NCBI GenBank assembly: GCA_035318745.1
Contig: DATHEA010000006.1
Span: 75,619-139,618, forward strand
Length of the DNA stretch: 64,000 nt
Source of the DNA: VRUE01 sp035318745
GTDB lineage: Bacteria; Actinomycetota; Thermoleophilia; Solirubrobacterales; 70-9
Direction of reading: 5' to 3'
The notes under the pieces were generated by a model. That model saw nothing but the letters and a program-made list of their open reading frames with translations. It did not search any database and was not told the DNA's origin. A program made the translations under genes and the position numbers. This document shows, piece by piece, positions 49,179 through 57,282 of this stretch. Each line of letters opens with the position of its first letter. Position 1 is the stretch's first letter.

Positions 49179-50371
49179 GCGCAACAGTGGCGACGTCGTC
49201 AACCGTCACGAGACCGGGCGCCGCGTTCGCCGGCGTCTTCGCGGTCACCTTCTCCGGACTGGTCGCGGTGGGTGCCGTGCTTCCCGTCCTGCCTCGCTAC
49301 GTCCACGGTCCGCTTGACGGCGGCAACATCGCGGTGGGGGTGGTGATCGGCTCATACGCGATCACCGGCCTCCTCCTGCGCCCGCTCGCAGGCCGCCTCG
49401 CCGACCGTCGCGGCCGCAAGCCGGCGGTGCTGCTCGGCTCGATCCTCGTCGCCGTCGCCGGCTTCCTCTACCTGCTGCCGCTCGGGATCGTCGGCCTGAT
49501 CGGCGCCCGCCTGATCCTCGGCGCCGGCGAGGGTACGGTCTTCACCGCGGGCTCGGCCTGGATCGTCGACATAGCCCCACCTGAGCGCCGCGGCCGGGTG
49601 ATCGGCCTCTACGGCCTGGCGGTCTGGTCCGGGCTCAGCATCGGACCCTTGGTGGGCGAGCTGCTTCTCCACGCCTCCGGCTACACCGCGGTCTGGCTCT
49701 TCGCCGGAGCCGCGCCGCTGGTCGGAGCGCTGATTGCGCTGCGACTGCCGGACCCGTTCCATCCCAAGCCCGCCGAGGACGAGCACCAGCCGCTGATCGC
49801 CCCCGAGGCGGTGCGGCCGGGGACCGCGCTGGCCCTCGGCTCGCTCGGCTATGCGACCGTCGCCTCCTTCGTCGTGCTCCACCTCGACCAGCGGGGCGTC
49901 GGCCACGGGGCGGTTGTCTTCGGCGTGTTCGCGACGATGGTCGTCCTCACCCGCCTGGTCGGCGGCGATCTTCCCGACCGCATAGGCCCGGCCCGGGTGG
50001 CGGCGGTTGCCGCGGTCGTCGAGGCCATCGGGCTGGTGACGATGGGCGTCGCCCACAGCCTCGCCGTCGCGATCGTCGGCGCGATGGCGATGGGGGCGGC
50101 CTTCTCCCTGCTCTATCCCTCGCTCTCGCTGATCGTCGTCGACCGCGTCGCGGAGACCAGGCGCGGCGCCGCGCTCGGCACCTTCACCGCCTTCTTCGAC
50201 GCCGGCATCGGCTTCGGTGCGCCCCTTGCCGGCATAGCCGCCGCCCTCACCGGCTACGAGGGCGCCTTCCTCTTCGCCGCCGCCATCGCCCTCGTCTCCT
50301 CAGCGACCACCGTCCTGGCGATCTCCAACCGCGGCCGCGCCCTGCTCGTCGGAGCACGTGCCGGTGGATAG
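49175..50371 (+). CDS. MFS transporter (drug-efflux type)
   Basis: A 398-residue major facilitator with about 12 helices. The loop 2-3 signature is GRLADRRGRKPAVLLGS, and motif C-like GLYGLAVWSGLSIGPLVGEL in helix 5 points to an exporter. A cytoplasmic loop near residue 200 is charged (PKPAEDEHQPLIAPEA). Substrate unknown. GTG start at 49175 overlaps the HAD gene. The stop codon lies within a 48-bp perfect palindrome. Confidence 0.87.
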   Translation: MSATVATSSTVTRPGAAFAGVFAVTFSGLVAVGAVLPVLPRYVHGPLDGGNIAVGVVIGSYAITGLLLRPLAGRLADRRGRKPAVLLGSILVAVAGFLYLLPLGIVGLIGARLILGAGEGTVFTAGSAWIVDIAPPERRGRVIGLYGLAVWSGLSIGPLVGELLLHASGYTAVWLFAGAAPLVGALIALRLPDPFHPKPAEDEHQPLIAPEAVRPGTALALGSLGYATVASFVVLHLDQRGVGHGAVVFGVFATMVVLTRLVGGDLPDRIGPARVAAVAAVVEAIGLVTMGVAHSLAVAIVGAMAMGAAFSLLYPSLSLIVVDRVAETRRGAALGTFTAFFDAGIGFGAPLAGIAAALTGYEGAFLFAAAIALVSSATTVLAISNRGRALLVGARAGG

Positions 50372-50403
50372 AGGTCCATATGGACCTCTATCCACCGGCA
50401 CGT
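50356..50403. terminator. 48-bp perfect palindrome
   Basis: The two 24-bp halves (50356-50379, 50380-50403) are exact complements with no spacer. The left half contains the last five codons and stop of the MFS gene; the right half ends 11 bp before the stop of the convergent thioesterase. It can form a cruciform; a bidirectional terminator is the plain interpretation. Confidence 0.8.
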
Positions 50404-50413
50404 CTGCTCGGGC

Positions 50414-51202
50414 TCAGGGGCGTTCGGCGATCAGGAGGGCTTGGGCGGCCCGGCCGATGCGGCCACGCTCGTCGGAGAGGACCGACTCGGCGGTGCCGAT
50501 CCCACTCGGCTGCGGGAGGGTGACGGCGTCTACACAGACCCACTCGCCCGCCGGCATCCGCTCGAGGTGGACGCTGAGGTCGACGTTGATGAAGAGGTAG
50601 CGACGCCAGTCGAGCACCGCACTGATCCCGTTGCCGACGTCGGCGGCGACCAGGGTCCGCTGCAGCGGGGTCGGCTCCTCCCCGGCGACGAGCCGGCATC
50701 CCATCCGCATCCAGACCGTGGCCGGCCCCGGCTCCCGGAACCCGCCACTAACCGCTCGCCATTCCATCGCCGTGTGGTAACCGACCGCCTGCGCGGTCTC
50801 GAAGAACTCGGGCTTGCCTCCGGTCTCAGGACCAGGCGGCGGGGCGGGCGCAGGGGCGACATCGTCCGGAATCTCGATCTCACCGCTCCGGATCCGCCAG
50901 GCCCGAGCCTTCATCAGCTCCCCTCCTTCACCGGAAAGAGTCGCCTCGACCATCTGCACACTCCGACCCGGCCGCACCACCTCAGCCTCGACCCGAACCG
51001 GCCCGATAGGCACCGGCCTCAGGATCTCAAAAGTGACCCGAGCGACCTGAAACCCATCGTCCCCACCAACCCGCTCAATCTCCCGCCCCAGCAGCGCCGA
51101 AGGAGGCCCGGCATGCTGAGCCCCAGGATCCCAAGGACCCCGCGTCAGCTCCGTGGCGACGAACCCCTCATCAGCTACCGAGTAGAACGCTTCTTCTTCC
51201 AC
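50414..51202 (-). CDS. TesB-like acyl-CoA thioesterase family protein
   Basis: A 262-residue double hot-dog protein of the thioesterase-like (TesB/DUF4442-like) family. EEEAFYSVADEGFVATELTR, HAGPPSALLGREIERVG, FEILRPVPIGPVRVEAEVVR and VDLSVHLERMPAGEWVCVDA match this group, which is common in actinobacteria. It would hydrolyse acyl-CoA; substrate unknown. It is divergent from msrB across a long inverted repeat. Confidence 0.72.
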   Translation of the reverse strand: MEEEAFYSVADEGFVATELTRGPWDPGAQHAGPPSALLGREIERVGGDDGFQVARVTFEILRPVPIGPVRVEAEVVRPGRSVQMVEATLSGEGGELMKARAWRIRSGEIEIPDDVAPAPAPPPGPETGGKPEFFETAQAVGYHTAMEWRAVSGGFREPGPATVWMRMGCRLVAGEEPTPLQRTLVAADVGNGISAVLDWRRYLFINVDLSVHLERMPAGEWVCVDAVTLPQPSGIGTAESVLSDERGRIGRAAQALLIAERP

Positions 51203-51218
51203 AGCGGCGCATCGTATG

Positions 51219-51344
51219 GGGCGGCGGGGGTCGTCTCGACAGTGCCTCGCGAAGCGGCTCCGCAGAGTGATCCTTGCCGCGAAGCGGCAGCAACATCGTG
51301 AGCGAAGCGAACATAGGCACCTGTCGAGACGACCCCCGCCGCCC
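51219..51344. repeat. Long inverted repeat in a divergent promoter region (24-bp arms)
   Basis: Arms 51219-51242 and 51321-51344 are perfect 24-bp complements and extend five more pairs after a 1-nt bulge. The loop has three copies of a GCGAAGCG motif, one in a CCGCGAAGCGG hairpin. Another copy lies after msrB near 51768. Unlike the other long repeats here, this one lies between divergent genes, so it is not a terminator in the usual sense. Confidence 0.7.
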
Positions 51345-51358
51345 TCTACCCTTGACCT

Positions 51359-51751
51359 ATGGAGAAAATCAAGAAGTCAGACGAGGAGTGGCGCGAGCAA
51401 CTGACGCCGGAGCAGTACGAGGTGACCCGCAAGGCCGGCACCGAGCACGCCTTCACCGGACCGTACGTCGACGAGAAGAGTGAGGGGATGTACCGCTGCG
51501 TCTGCTGCGGCACCGAGCTGTTCTCCTCCGACACCAAGTTCGACTCGGGCACGGGCTGGCCCAGCTTCACCGAGCCGGCCAACCTCGAGCACGTCGAGTT
51601 GCACCCGGACAACAGCCTGCTGATGCGCCGCACCGAGGTCGTCTGCAAGCACTGCGACGCCCACCTCGGACACGTCTTCGACGACGGACCGGGACCGAAC
51701 GGCCAGCGTTACTGCATCAACGGCCGCGCGCTGGAACTCGACAAGGCCTAG
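51359..51751 (+). CDS. msrB: Methionine-R-sulfoxide reductase
   Basis: A 130-residue MsrB. The zinc site uses the pairs in YRCVCCGTELF and VVCKHCDAHLGHVF; GTGWPSFTEP is the substrate loop and GQRYCINGRALEL holds the catalytic Cys. It repairs the R-isomer of oxidised methionine with thioredoxin. The start MEKIKKSDEEWREQLTPEQY is canonical. The gene stands alone. Confidence 0.95.
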   Translation: MEKIKKSDEEWREQLTPEQYEVTRKAGTEHAFTGPYVDEKSEGMYRCVCCGTELFSSDTKFDSGTGWPSFTEPANLEHVELHPDNSLLMRRTEVVCKHCDAHLGHVFDDGPGPNGQRYCINGRALELDKA

Positions 51752-51793
51752 TCAGCCGCCCCGGACGCGAAGCGGAGGAGGACGGCGCCTGAT

Positions 51794-52447
51794 CTATTTG
51801 ACGCCGCCGCCCGCACCGAGGTAACTGAAACGCACGGCTAGGGCGACCGCCTCGGTGCGAGTATCAACCTCCAGCTTGGCGATCGCGTTGCGCACGTGGG
51901 TGTGCACGGTCGCCGGGCTGAGGCCGAGGCGCTCGGCGATCTCTTTCACCCGCAGCCCCTCGGCGAGCAACTCGAGGATCTGACGCTCGCGGGGCGAGAG
52001 GTCGAGCAGTTTCTCCACCTCCGATGGCTTGCCGCCGGCGAAGTCGCCGCCGAGGAACGTGCCGCCACCGGTAACCGCTTTGACCGCGCGGGCGATGTCC
52101 TCGGCCGGCGCCGACTTGAGCACGTAGCCAGATGCGCCGGCTCTAAGGGCCAGCGCCAAGAGGTCCGGCTGGGCGTGCGCGGTGAAGATGATCACTTTGG
52201 TCCGCGGCCGGACCTTGAGCACCTCCTTGGTCGCCTCGATCCCGTCGCGTTTGGGCAGCTCGACGTCGATGATCAAGACGTCAGGTTCGAGTTCTTTGAC
52301 CACGTCGACGACATCGCGGCCGTTCGACGCCTCGCCGACGATCTGCAGCGCGTTGGAGTTGGCCATCCGCGATTTGATCGCATCGCGGACGATCTCGTGG
52401 TCGTCGCAGAGGACGACGCGCTTAGCGTCGCGAACGGAGGCGCTCAT
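51794..52447 (-). CDS. NarL/LuxR-type response regulator
   Basis: A 217-residue regulator. The receiver has VVLCDDHEIVRDAI, the phospho-acceptor Asp in VLIIDVELPKRDGIE, Thr in IIFTAHAQPD and Lys in GYVLKSAPAED. The LuxR HTH is LSPRERQILELLAEGLRVKE with LSPATVHTHVRNAIAKL. No kinase gene is near. ATG 52447 overlaps the serS stop as ATGA, so it is translated together with seryl-tRNA synthetase, an unusual partner. Confidence 0.92.
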   Translation of the reverse strand: MSASVRDAKRVVLCDDHEIVRDAIKSRMANSNALQIVGEASNGRDVVDVVKELEPDVLIIDVELPKRDGIEATKEVLKVRPRTKVIIFTAHAQPDLLALALRAGASGYVLKSAPAEDIARAVKAVTGGGTFLGGDFAGGKPSEVEKLLDLSPRERQILELLAEGLRVKEIAERLGLSPATVHTHVRNAIAKLEVDTRTEAVALAVRFSYLGAGGGVK

Positions 52448-53715
52448 GCTGGTGCGATCCTCTCAGGGCAGCCATACGCATGCAGACTATTAGGTAGCGT
52501 GAATCCGCCTTCCCGGTCCTGACGGTTCTCTATCAGCGCGATCATCGTTCTTCCTACGGCGACTGCCGTCCCGTTGAGGGTGTGCACTGCCTGGATCGCT
52601 TCGTTATCGGCAGACCGGTACCGACAATTGAGGCGACGTGCCTGGTAATCGGTGGTATTCGAGCAGGAGGTCAGCTCGCGGTAGCGCTCCTGACTTGGGA
52701 TCCAGGCCTCGCAGTCGTACTTCTTCGCAGCCGGGGCGCCGAGATCGCCAGCGGCGACGTTGACGACCCGGTAGGGGATCTCCAGCTCGCCCAGGATGCG
52801 CTCCTCGATCGCCAGCAGCCGCTCGTGCTCGGCGGCCGACTCCGAAGGCTCGACGAACGAGAACATCTCGACCTTGTCGAACTGGTGGACGCGGAAGATG
52901 CCGCGCGTGTCGCGGCCGGCGGCGCCGGCCTCGCGGCGGAAGCAGGGTGAGAAGCCCGCGTAGCGAAGCGGCAGCCGCTCGGCGTCGAGGATCTCGTCGG
53001 CATGCAATCCGGCCAGGGCGACCTCGGAGGTACCAACCAGGAAGAGCTCGTCCTTCGGCACTTCGTAGATCTGGTCGCGGTCGCCGGGCAGGAAGCCGGT
53101 TCCGTAGAGGGCCTCCTCGCGGACCAGCACCGGCGGCACAACCGGCTCGTGGCCCTCGGCGCGAACCAGATCGATCGCGAATCGGACCAGCGCCAGCTCG
53201 AGCAGGACCAGGTCGCCCTTCAGGTAGGCGAAGCGCGAACCCGAGAGTCGCGCAGCCGACTCCATGTCGATCAGGCCCAGCTCGGTGCCGATCTCGAGAT
53301 GGTCGCGCGGCTCGAAGTCGAAACTGGGTCGCTCCCCCACCTCACGCAGGACGACCGCGTCCTCCTCGGTCATCCCGTCGGGGGCGTCCGGATCGGGAAG
53401 GTTGGGCAGTGAGGCGGCAACCCGGTCCAGTTCCGCCACGACTTCCTCCAGCTCGGCTTTGCCTGCCTCGATCCGCTCCTTCAATCCCTGCACGACCTTC
53501 ATCTGCTCCGCTGCGTCCTCACCGCGCTGCTTCGCCTCGCCGATCTGCTTGGAGAGCGTCTTGCGCTCGGCCTGGGCGCCCTCGATCTCGGGCAGCAGCT
53601 CGCGCCGCCGCGCATCCAACGCCAGCAGTGCGTCGACTTCCTCGGCGGCGCCGCGGCGGGCGAGCGCCCGCTTGACCCGCTCGGGATCGGAGCGGATCAG
53701 CTTCAGGTCAAGCAT
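52444..53715 (-). CDS. serS: Seryl-tRNA synthetase
   Basis: A 423-residue class II synthetase of the common bacterial type. The N-terminal coiled-coil arm (residues about 30-100) binds the long variable arm of tRNA-Ser. Motif 2 is in SPCFRREAGAAGRDTRGIFR and the ATP/Ser site continues with VHQFDKVEMFSFV; motif 3 is NGTAVAVGRTMIALIENRQ. Start ATG 53715 (MLDLKLIRSDPERVK) is canonical; the frame upstream belongs to the cytochrome region and is shadow. Only 11 bp separate it from the cytochrome c stop. Confidence 0.96.
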   Translation of the reverse strand: MLDLKLIRSDPERVKRALARRGAAEEVDALLALDARRRELLPEIEGAQAERKTLSKQIGEAKQRGEDAAEQMKVVQGLKERIEAGKAELEEVVAELDRVAASLPNLPDPDAPDGMTEEDAVVLREVGERPSFDFEPRDHLEIGTELGLIDMESAARLSGSRFAYLKGDLVLLELALVRFAIDLVRAEGHEPVVPPVLVREEALYGTGFLPGDRDQIYEVPKDELFLVGTSEVALAGLHADEILDAERLPLRYAGFSPCFRREAGAAGRDTRGIFRVHQFDKVEMFSFVEPSESAAEHERLLAIEERILGELEIPYRVVNVAAGDLGAPAAKKYDCEAWIPSQERYRELTSCSNTTDYQARRLNCRYRSADNEAIQAVHTLNGTAVAVGRTMIALIENRQDREGGFTLPNSLHAYGCPERIAPA

Positions 53716-53726
53716 CGAAGACCTCG

Positions 53727-54125
53727 CTAGGGAGAGGTCTGGCCGGGGCGCGGCGATTCTTCGGCTTCGTCGCCCGCGTACTTGGCGACGAAGCGGGCCA
53801 GCGCTTCCGCGTCGGAGCCGACCACGATGTTCTGGGGCATGATCGCGCCGGAGAAGCCGCCGTTCTGGATCGCGAAGAGGGCATCGTCGTAGCTCTCGGT
53901 TCGCTGGTCGAGGTTCGGCCCCTGCGTACGCACGCTGCGATTCCCGGTTCCCTGCGTGCCCGCGGCGCTCAGCGTGTGACAGCCGCTGCAATGGGTGGCG
54001 AAGAGCACGGCCCCGTTGTAGTCGGGGTCGTTCTTGGAGACCGAGATGCCCTCTTCGCCGAAGCCGCAGGCGGCGAGGGCGAGCGCGGCCACGACGGCCA
54101 GAGCGATTGCTAGTACAGGTCGCAC
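53727..54125 (-). CDS. Cytochrome c lipoprotein
   Basis: A 132-residue exported class I cytochrome c. The signal peptide ends in a lipobox (ALALAACGFGEE), so it should be anchored by a lipidated Cys. The heme motif is ATHCSGCHTLSAAG and the axial Met is probably in GAIMPQNIV. It could carry electrons between the bc complex and an oxidase. It heads a minus-strand unit with serS and the NarL-type regulator. Confidence 0.87.
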   Translation of the reverse strand: MRPVLAIALAVVAALALAACGFGEEGISVSKNDPDYNGAVLFATHCSGCHTLSAAGTQGTGNRSVRTQGPNLDQRTESYDDALFAIQNGGFSGAIMPQNIVVGSDAEALARFVAKYAGDEAEESPRPGQTSP

Positions 54126-54155
54126 GCGGCGCGCATCATATTGTCCCGTGCAGCC

Positions 54156-54632
54156 GTGAGTCCGCCCGACCCCGCCAGCTTCCGTGCAGCGATGGGAACG
54201 CTGCCCACTGGAGTGACCGTCGTGGCGGCCTCCGGGCCCGAGGGTCCGGCCGGCGCCACGGCCAACGCGGTCTGCTCGCTCTCGATCGAGCCGATGCTGA
54301 TGCTGGCCTGCCTCGACCGCGGCTCACGCACGCTGCTGGCCGTGCAAGCGGCCAATCGCTTCGGGATCAGCGTCCTGCACGCCGGCCAGGAGCCGATCGC
54401 CCGCGCCTTCGCCACCAAGGCCCCGGTGGCGGACAAGTGGGATGGCGTCGACTGGACCGAGCGCGACGGCATCCCGGCGATCGACGACGCCCTCGCCTTC
54501 GTCGCCTGCGACCTGCGCGACGTGATCGCCGGCGGCGACCACGTGATCGTCACCGGCGAGGTGACTGGGCTGGAGACGAGCGAGGGCGATCCGCTCGTCT
54601 TCCACGACGGCGAGTACCGGCCGTTGACCTGA
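54156..54632 (+). CDS. Flavin reductase-like FMN-binding protein
   Basis: A 158-residue split-barrel flavin reductase: FRAAMGTLPTGVTVVAASGP, GATANAVCSLSIEPMLMLAC and VIVTGEVTGLETSEGDPLVF are the family landmarks. It would reduce FMN with NAD(P)H for a partner monooxygenase, or serve as a flavoprotein oxidoreductase. GTG 54156 fits homologue starts; a TTG at 54141 is the alternative. It is divergent from the cytochrome c gene. Confidence 0.82.
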   Translation: MSPPDPASFRAAMGTLPTGVTVVAASGPEGPAGATANAVCSLSIEPMLMLACLDRGSRTLLAVQAANRFGISVLHAGQEPIARAFATKAPVADKWDGVDWTERDGIPAIDDALAFVACDLRDVIAGGDHVIVTGEVTGLETSEGDPLVFHDGEYRPLT

Positions 54633-54673
54633 GCGACCATGATCGCCAGGTTGCCCCTGCAACACTGAGATCG

Positions 54674-55120
54674 ATGGACGCTCGCTTCCAGGAGCCTGGC
54701 TGGTTCACCAGGAACGTCTTCAATCGCTTCGTCGCCGTGCTGACCAGGCTCGGCATCAGCGTCGCCGGATCGCGGGTGCTCGAAGTCAGAGGGCGCAAGA
54801 GCGGCGAGTGGCGGCGGACGCCGGTCAACCTCCTGACCTTCGAGGGCAATCGATACCTGATGGCACCGCGAGGCCACACCCAGTGGGTGCGAAACATGCG
54901 GGTAAGCGGTGGGGGCCGGCTGGTGCTCGGCCACCACACCGAGGAGTTCAGTGCGACCGAGGTGGGCGAAGAGGAGAAGCCGGCGCTCCTGCGTGCCTAC
55001 CTGAGGAAGTGGAAATGGGAGGTCGGCGCCTTTTTCGATGGTGTTGGCGCCGACTCAACGGAAGACGAGCTGCGCCGCATCGCCCCCGACCACCCGGCCT
55101 TCCGCATCTCCAAGGGCTAG
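54674..55120 (+). CDS. Deazaflavin (F420)-dependent nitroreductase-family protein
   Basis: A 148-residue split-barrel protein of the DUF385/Ddn family: VFNRFVAVLTRLGI, LEVRGRKSGEWRRTPVNLLT, YLMAPRGHTQWVRNMRVSGG. The RGRKSG motif and following PVN segment are typical of F420H2-binding Ddn relatives. ATG at 54674. It overlaps the next, convergent gene by 4 bp. Physiological substrate unknown (quinones for Ddn). Confidence 0.82.
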   Translation: MDARFQEPGWFTRNVFNRFVAVLTRLGISVAGSRVLEVRGRKSGEWRRTPVNLLTFEGNRYLMAPRGHTQWVRNMRVSGGGRLVLGHHTEEFSATEVGEEEKPALLRAYLRKWKWEVGAFFDGVGADSTEDELRRIAPDHPAFRISKG

Positions 55121-55551
55121 AACGCGCCGCTGGTGCCGGCGGCCCTCAGGGCTAGAAAGAGGATCACGCCGCAGCTGACCGCCATGATGCCCATCTCGCG
55201 GCGGACTATCGCCAGGGCCAGGGACTGCTGATGGTCGGTGGGGAGCGATTCGAAGTCGATCTCGCCCAGCTCGCGCTGAGCGGCGCCGGCGCGGGCGCCC
55301 TCGGCGAGGAAGGAGACGACGAGGGGCAGGATCCCGTAGAGGTAGTGCAGATTGTCGTCGGGTTTGTGGTTGGTGAGGACGAGCAGGCCACCGAGCATCG
55401 CCTGGATGAAGACCGACACCTGAGCCGCCCGCAGCAGGTACCAGAAGGGGATCGACGGGCGGGAACGCTGCCATGCGACGCCGCCGACGGCGAAGGCTGC
55501 GAGGTTGAGCGCAATTAGCGCACAGCCGACGACGAGGTGAACCTCCGGCAT
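55117..55551 (-). CDS. Four-helix membrane protein of unknown function
   Basis: A 144-residue protein with four hydrophobic stretches (VHLVVGCALIALNLAAFAVG, SVFIQAMLGGLLVLT, LYGILPLVVSFLAEG, MAVSCGVILFLALRAAG). HKPDDNLHYLYGILP has paired His that could bind heme or metal. I do not recognise a named family. It is divergent from the nuo operon that starts about 160 bp away. Confidence 0.65.
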   Translation of the reverse strand: MPEVHLVVGCALIALNLAAFAVGGVAWQRSRPSIPFWYLLRAAQVSVFIQAMLGGLLVLTNHKPDDNLHYLYGILPLVVSFLAEGARAGAAQRELGEIDFESLPTDHQQSLALAIVRREMGIMAVSCGVILFLALRAAGTSGAF

Positions 55552-55633
55552 CGCCTAAATCCGCCCGAAAGGGTCGGGATTCCGCTTGCTGATGCGGAAA
55601 ATCACTATGTAGCAAGTTGTCACAAGGTGGGTG

Positions 55634-55639
55634 TATAAC
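55634..55639 (+). promoter_or_regulatory. nuo operon promoter, -10-like box
   Basis: TATAAC lies 75-80 bp upstream of the chosen nuoA ATG in an AT-richer stretch; the best -35 match is weak. TTGTCAC a short distance upstream could be an activator site. Confidence 0.35.
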
Positions 55640-55713
55640 AGCGGTTGCAGGCGACGACGGCGCGGCACGAGATGCCCGCCGGGGCGGCCGCCGCACCTCC
55701 CCACCCCTACCCA

Positions 55714-56091
55714 ATGCTCAAGTCCTATCTCCCGATCCTGGTCTTCGCCCTGCTCGGCCTCGGCGTCGGCAGCGCCTTCGTGATGCTCAACCACCTGATC
55801 GGCCCCAAGCGGCCGCAGAAGGCGACCGCGGCGAGCCGTCGCCAAGCCGAGCCCTATGAGTCGGGCATCCCGGTCGAGCCCTCGGGTGGGATGCGCTTCG
55901 GCGTCAGCTTCTACCTGATCGCGATGCTCTTCATCCTCTTCGACATCGAGGTGGTCTTCCTCTACCCGATCGGCGTCATCTTCAAGGGTGCCGACAGCCT
56001 CTTCGTCCTCGGTGAGCTGGTCACCTTCGTCGCTCTGCTGCTGGTCGCCTTCGTCTACGTGTGGCGAAAGGGTGCGCTCGATTGGAGGTAG
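55714..56091 (+). CDS. nuoA: NADH-quinone oxidoreductase subunit A
   Basis: A 125-residue subunit of complex I with three membrane helices (YLPILVFALLGLGVGSAFVM, FYLIAMLFILFDIEVVFLYP, GELVTFVALLLVAFVYVW). ESGIPVEPSGGMRFGVSFYL and LFDIEVVFLYP are the family signatures. I start at ATG 55714 by analogy with other NuoA; ATG 55672 or TTG 55645 would add a Pro/Ala-rich leader. First gene of the operon. Confidence 0.92.
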   Translation: MLKSYLPILVFALLGLGVGSAFVMLNHLIGPKRPQKATAASRRQAEPYESGIPVEPSGGMRFGVSFYLIAMLFILFDIEVVFLYPIGVIFKGADSLFVLGELVTFVALLLVAFVYVWRKGALDWR

Positions 56092-56102
56092 AGCGACAGA
56101 CG

Positions 56103-56750
56103 ATGCGGGATCGCCAGCTGCGCGCCCGCGAGATGCTGCGCGGCGACCTCGAGGGAGACGAGCTGGAGCGCTACGTCGAGGAAAAAGTCGTGATGACCAA
56201 CTTCGAGAAGCTGCTCGGCTGGGCACGGGCGAACTCCTGCTTCCCGCTGACCTTCGGCCTCGCCTGCTGCGCGATCGAGGCACCGATCTCGCTGGTCACC
56301 GCCCGCTACGACCTCGCCCGCTTCGGCGCCGAGGCGCTGCGAGCCTCGCCGCGCCAGGCCGACATGATCATCCTCTCGGGCCGGGTCTCGATCAAGATGG
56401 CGCCGGTCGTCCGCCGCCTCTACGACCAGATGCTGGAGCCGAAATGGGCGATCTCGATGGGCGCCTGCTCATCCAGCGGCGGCATGTTCTCCAACTACGC
56501 CGTCGTCCAGGGCGCCGACAAGTTCATGCCGATCGACCTCCACATCCCCGGCTGCCCGCCGCGGCCGGAGGCGGTGCTCTACGGCTTCACCAAACTGCAG
56601 CGCAAGATCATGGGCCACCCCGACCAGGGCTGGCGCCAGCGCTACAACGCCGCCGGTACCGAGGAGTGGGCGCGCGGAGGCCCGCGCAGCGAACCGAGCC
56701 CGGAAGCGGCGGAGGCGTATGAGGAGGCACGGGGGCTGATCCGTGCCTGA
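56103..56750 (+). CDS. nuoB: NADH-quinone oxidoreductase subunit B
   Basis: A 215-residue subunit carrying the N2 iron-sulfur cluster next to the quinone site. Ligands lie in FGLACCAIEAPISL (adjacent Cys pair), SMGACSSSGGMFSN and HIPGCPPRPEAVLYG. A GGAGGT sequence overlaps the nuoA stop upstream of ATG 56103; GTG 56061 and TTG 56082 are in-frame alternatives. The C-terminal tail is slightly longer than usual. Confidence 0.95.
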   Translation: MRDRQLRAREMLRGDLEGDELERYVEEKVVMTNFEKLLGWARANSCFPLTFGLACCAIEAPISLVTARYDLARFGAEALRASPRQADMIILSGRVSIKMAPVVRRLYDQMLEPKWAISMGACSSSGGMFSNYAVVQGADKFMPIDLHIPGCPPRPEAVLYGFTKLQRKIMGHPDQGWRQRYNAAGTEEWARGGPRSEPSPEAAEAYEEARGLIRA

Positions 56751-57282
56751 CGCCCCCGGACTCGAGCTGATCCGGGGGGAGATCGAGCAGGACCACCCCG
56801 GGGCGGTGCTCGCTACGAGCTTCGACCGCGACCAGCCGGCGCTGGTCGTCGATCCGGCACAGATCCTCGCCGTGCTCGCCTGGCTGCGCGACGCGCCGGG
56901 CCAGGGCTACCGCTTCCTCTCCAGCCTGCACGCCGCGGATTACCTGCCCGCGGAGCCACGTTTCGCCGTTCACTACGAGCTGCTGAATCGCGATCGGGTG
57001 GAGCGGTTGCGCGTTAAAGCGATGCTTCGGGAGCCTTCGGCCGCGGGTCCTGTCACGGGTGAAGAGCAACTTCCTGAGATCGATTCGTGCGTAGAGCTCT
57101 TCCCCACGGCGGAGTTCCAGGAGCGTGAGGTCTTCGACTTCTTCGGGATCGTCTTTAAAGGGCACCCGGACATGACGCGGATTTTGCTTCCGGAGGATTA
57201 CGTGGGATGGCCACAGCGGCGGGACTTCCCGATTGGCGGGGAGCCGGTGACTTTCACCTACAACGAGCGTACCTATGGCTGA
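56743..57282 (+). CDS. nuoC: NADH-quinone oxidoreductase subunit C
   Basis: A 179-residue 30-kDa subunit of the peripheral arm. LFPTAEFQEREVFDFFGIVF and GHPDMTRILLPEDYVGWPQR are the family signature, completed by RRDFPI. Between the core strands there is an extra stretch (LREPSAAGPVTGEEQLPE, residues about 94-111) whose DNA shares 21 exact bases with the inverted repeat at 33144-33164. It overlaps nuoB and nuoD by 8 bp each; GTG start. Confidence 0.92.
   Translation: MPDAPGLELIRGEIEQDHPGAVLATSFDRDQPALVVDPAQILAVLAWLRDAPGQGYRFLSSLHAADYLPAEPRFAVHYELLNRDRVERLRVKAMLREPSAAGPVTGEEQLPEIDSCVELFPTAEFQEREVFDFFGIVFKGHPDMTRILLPEDYVGWPQRRDFPIGGEPVTFTYNERTYG

Noticed and set aside
51243..51320. CRISPR-like spacing of GCGAAGCG motifs
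   Set aside because: The motif is only 8-10 bp, irregularly spaced and enclosed by a long inverted repeat; no cas genes or regular spacers occur anywhere in the window.
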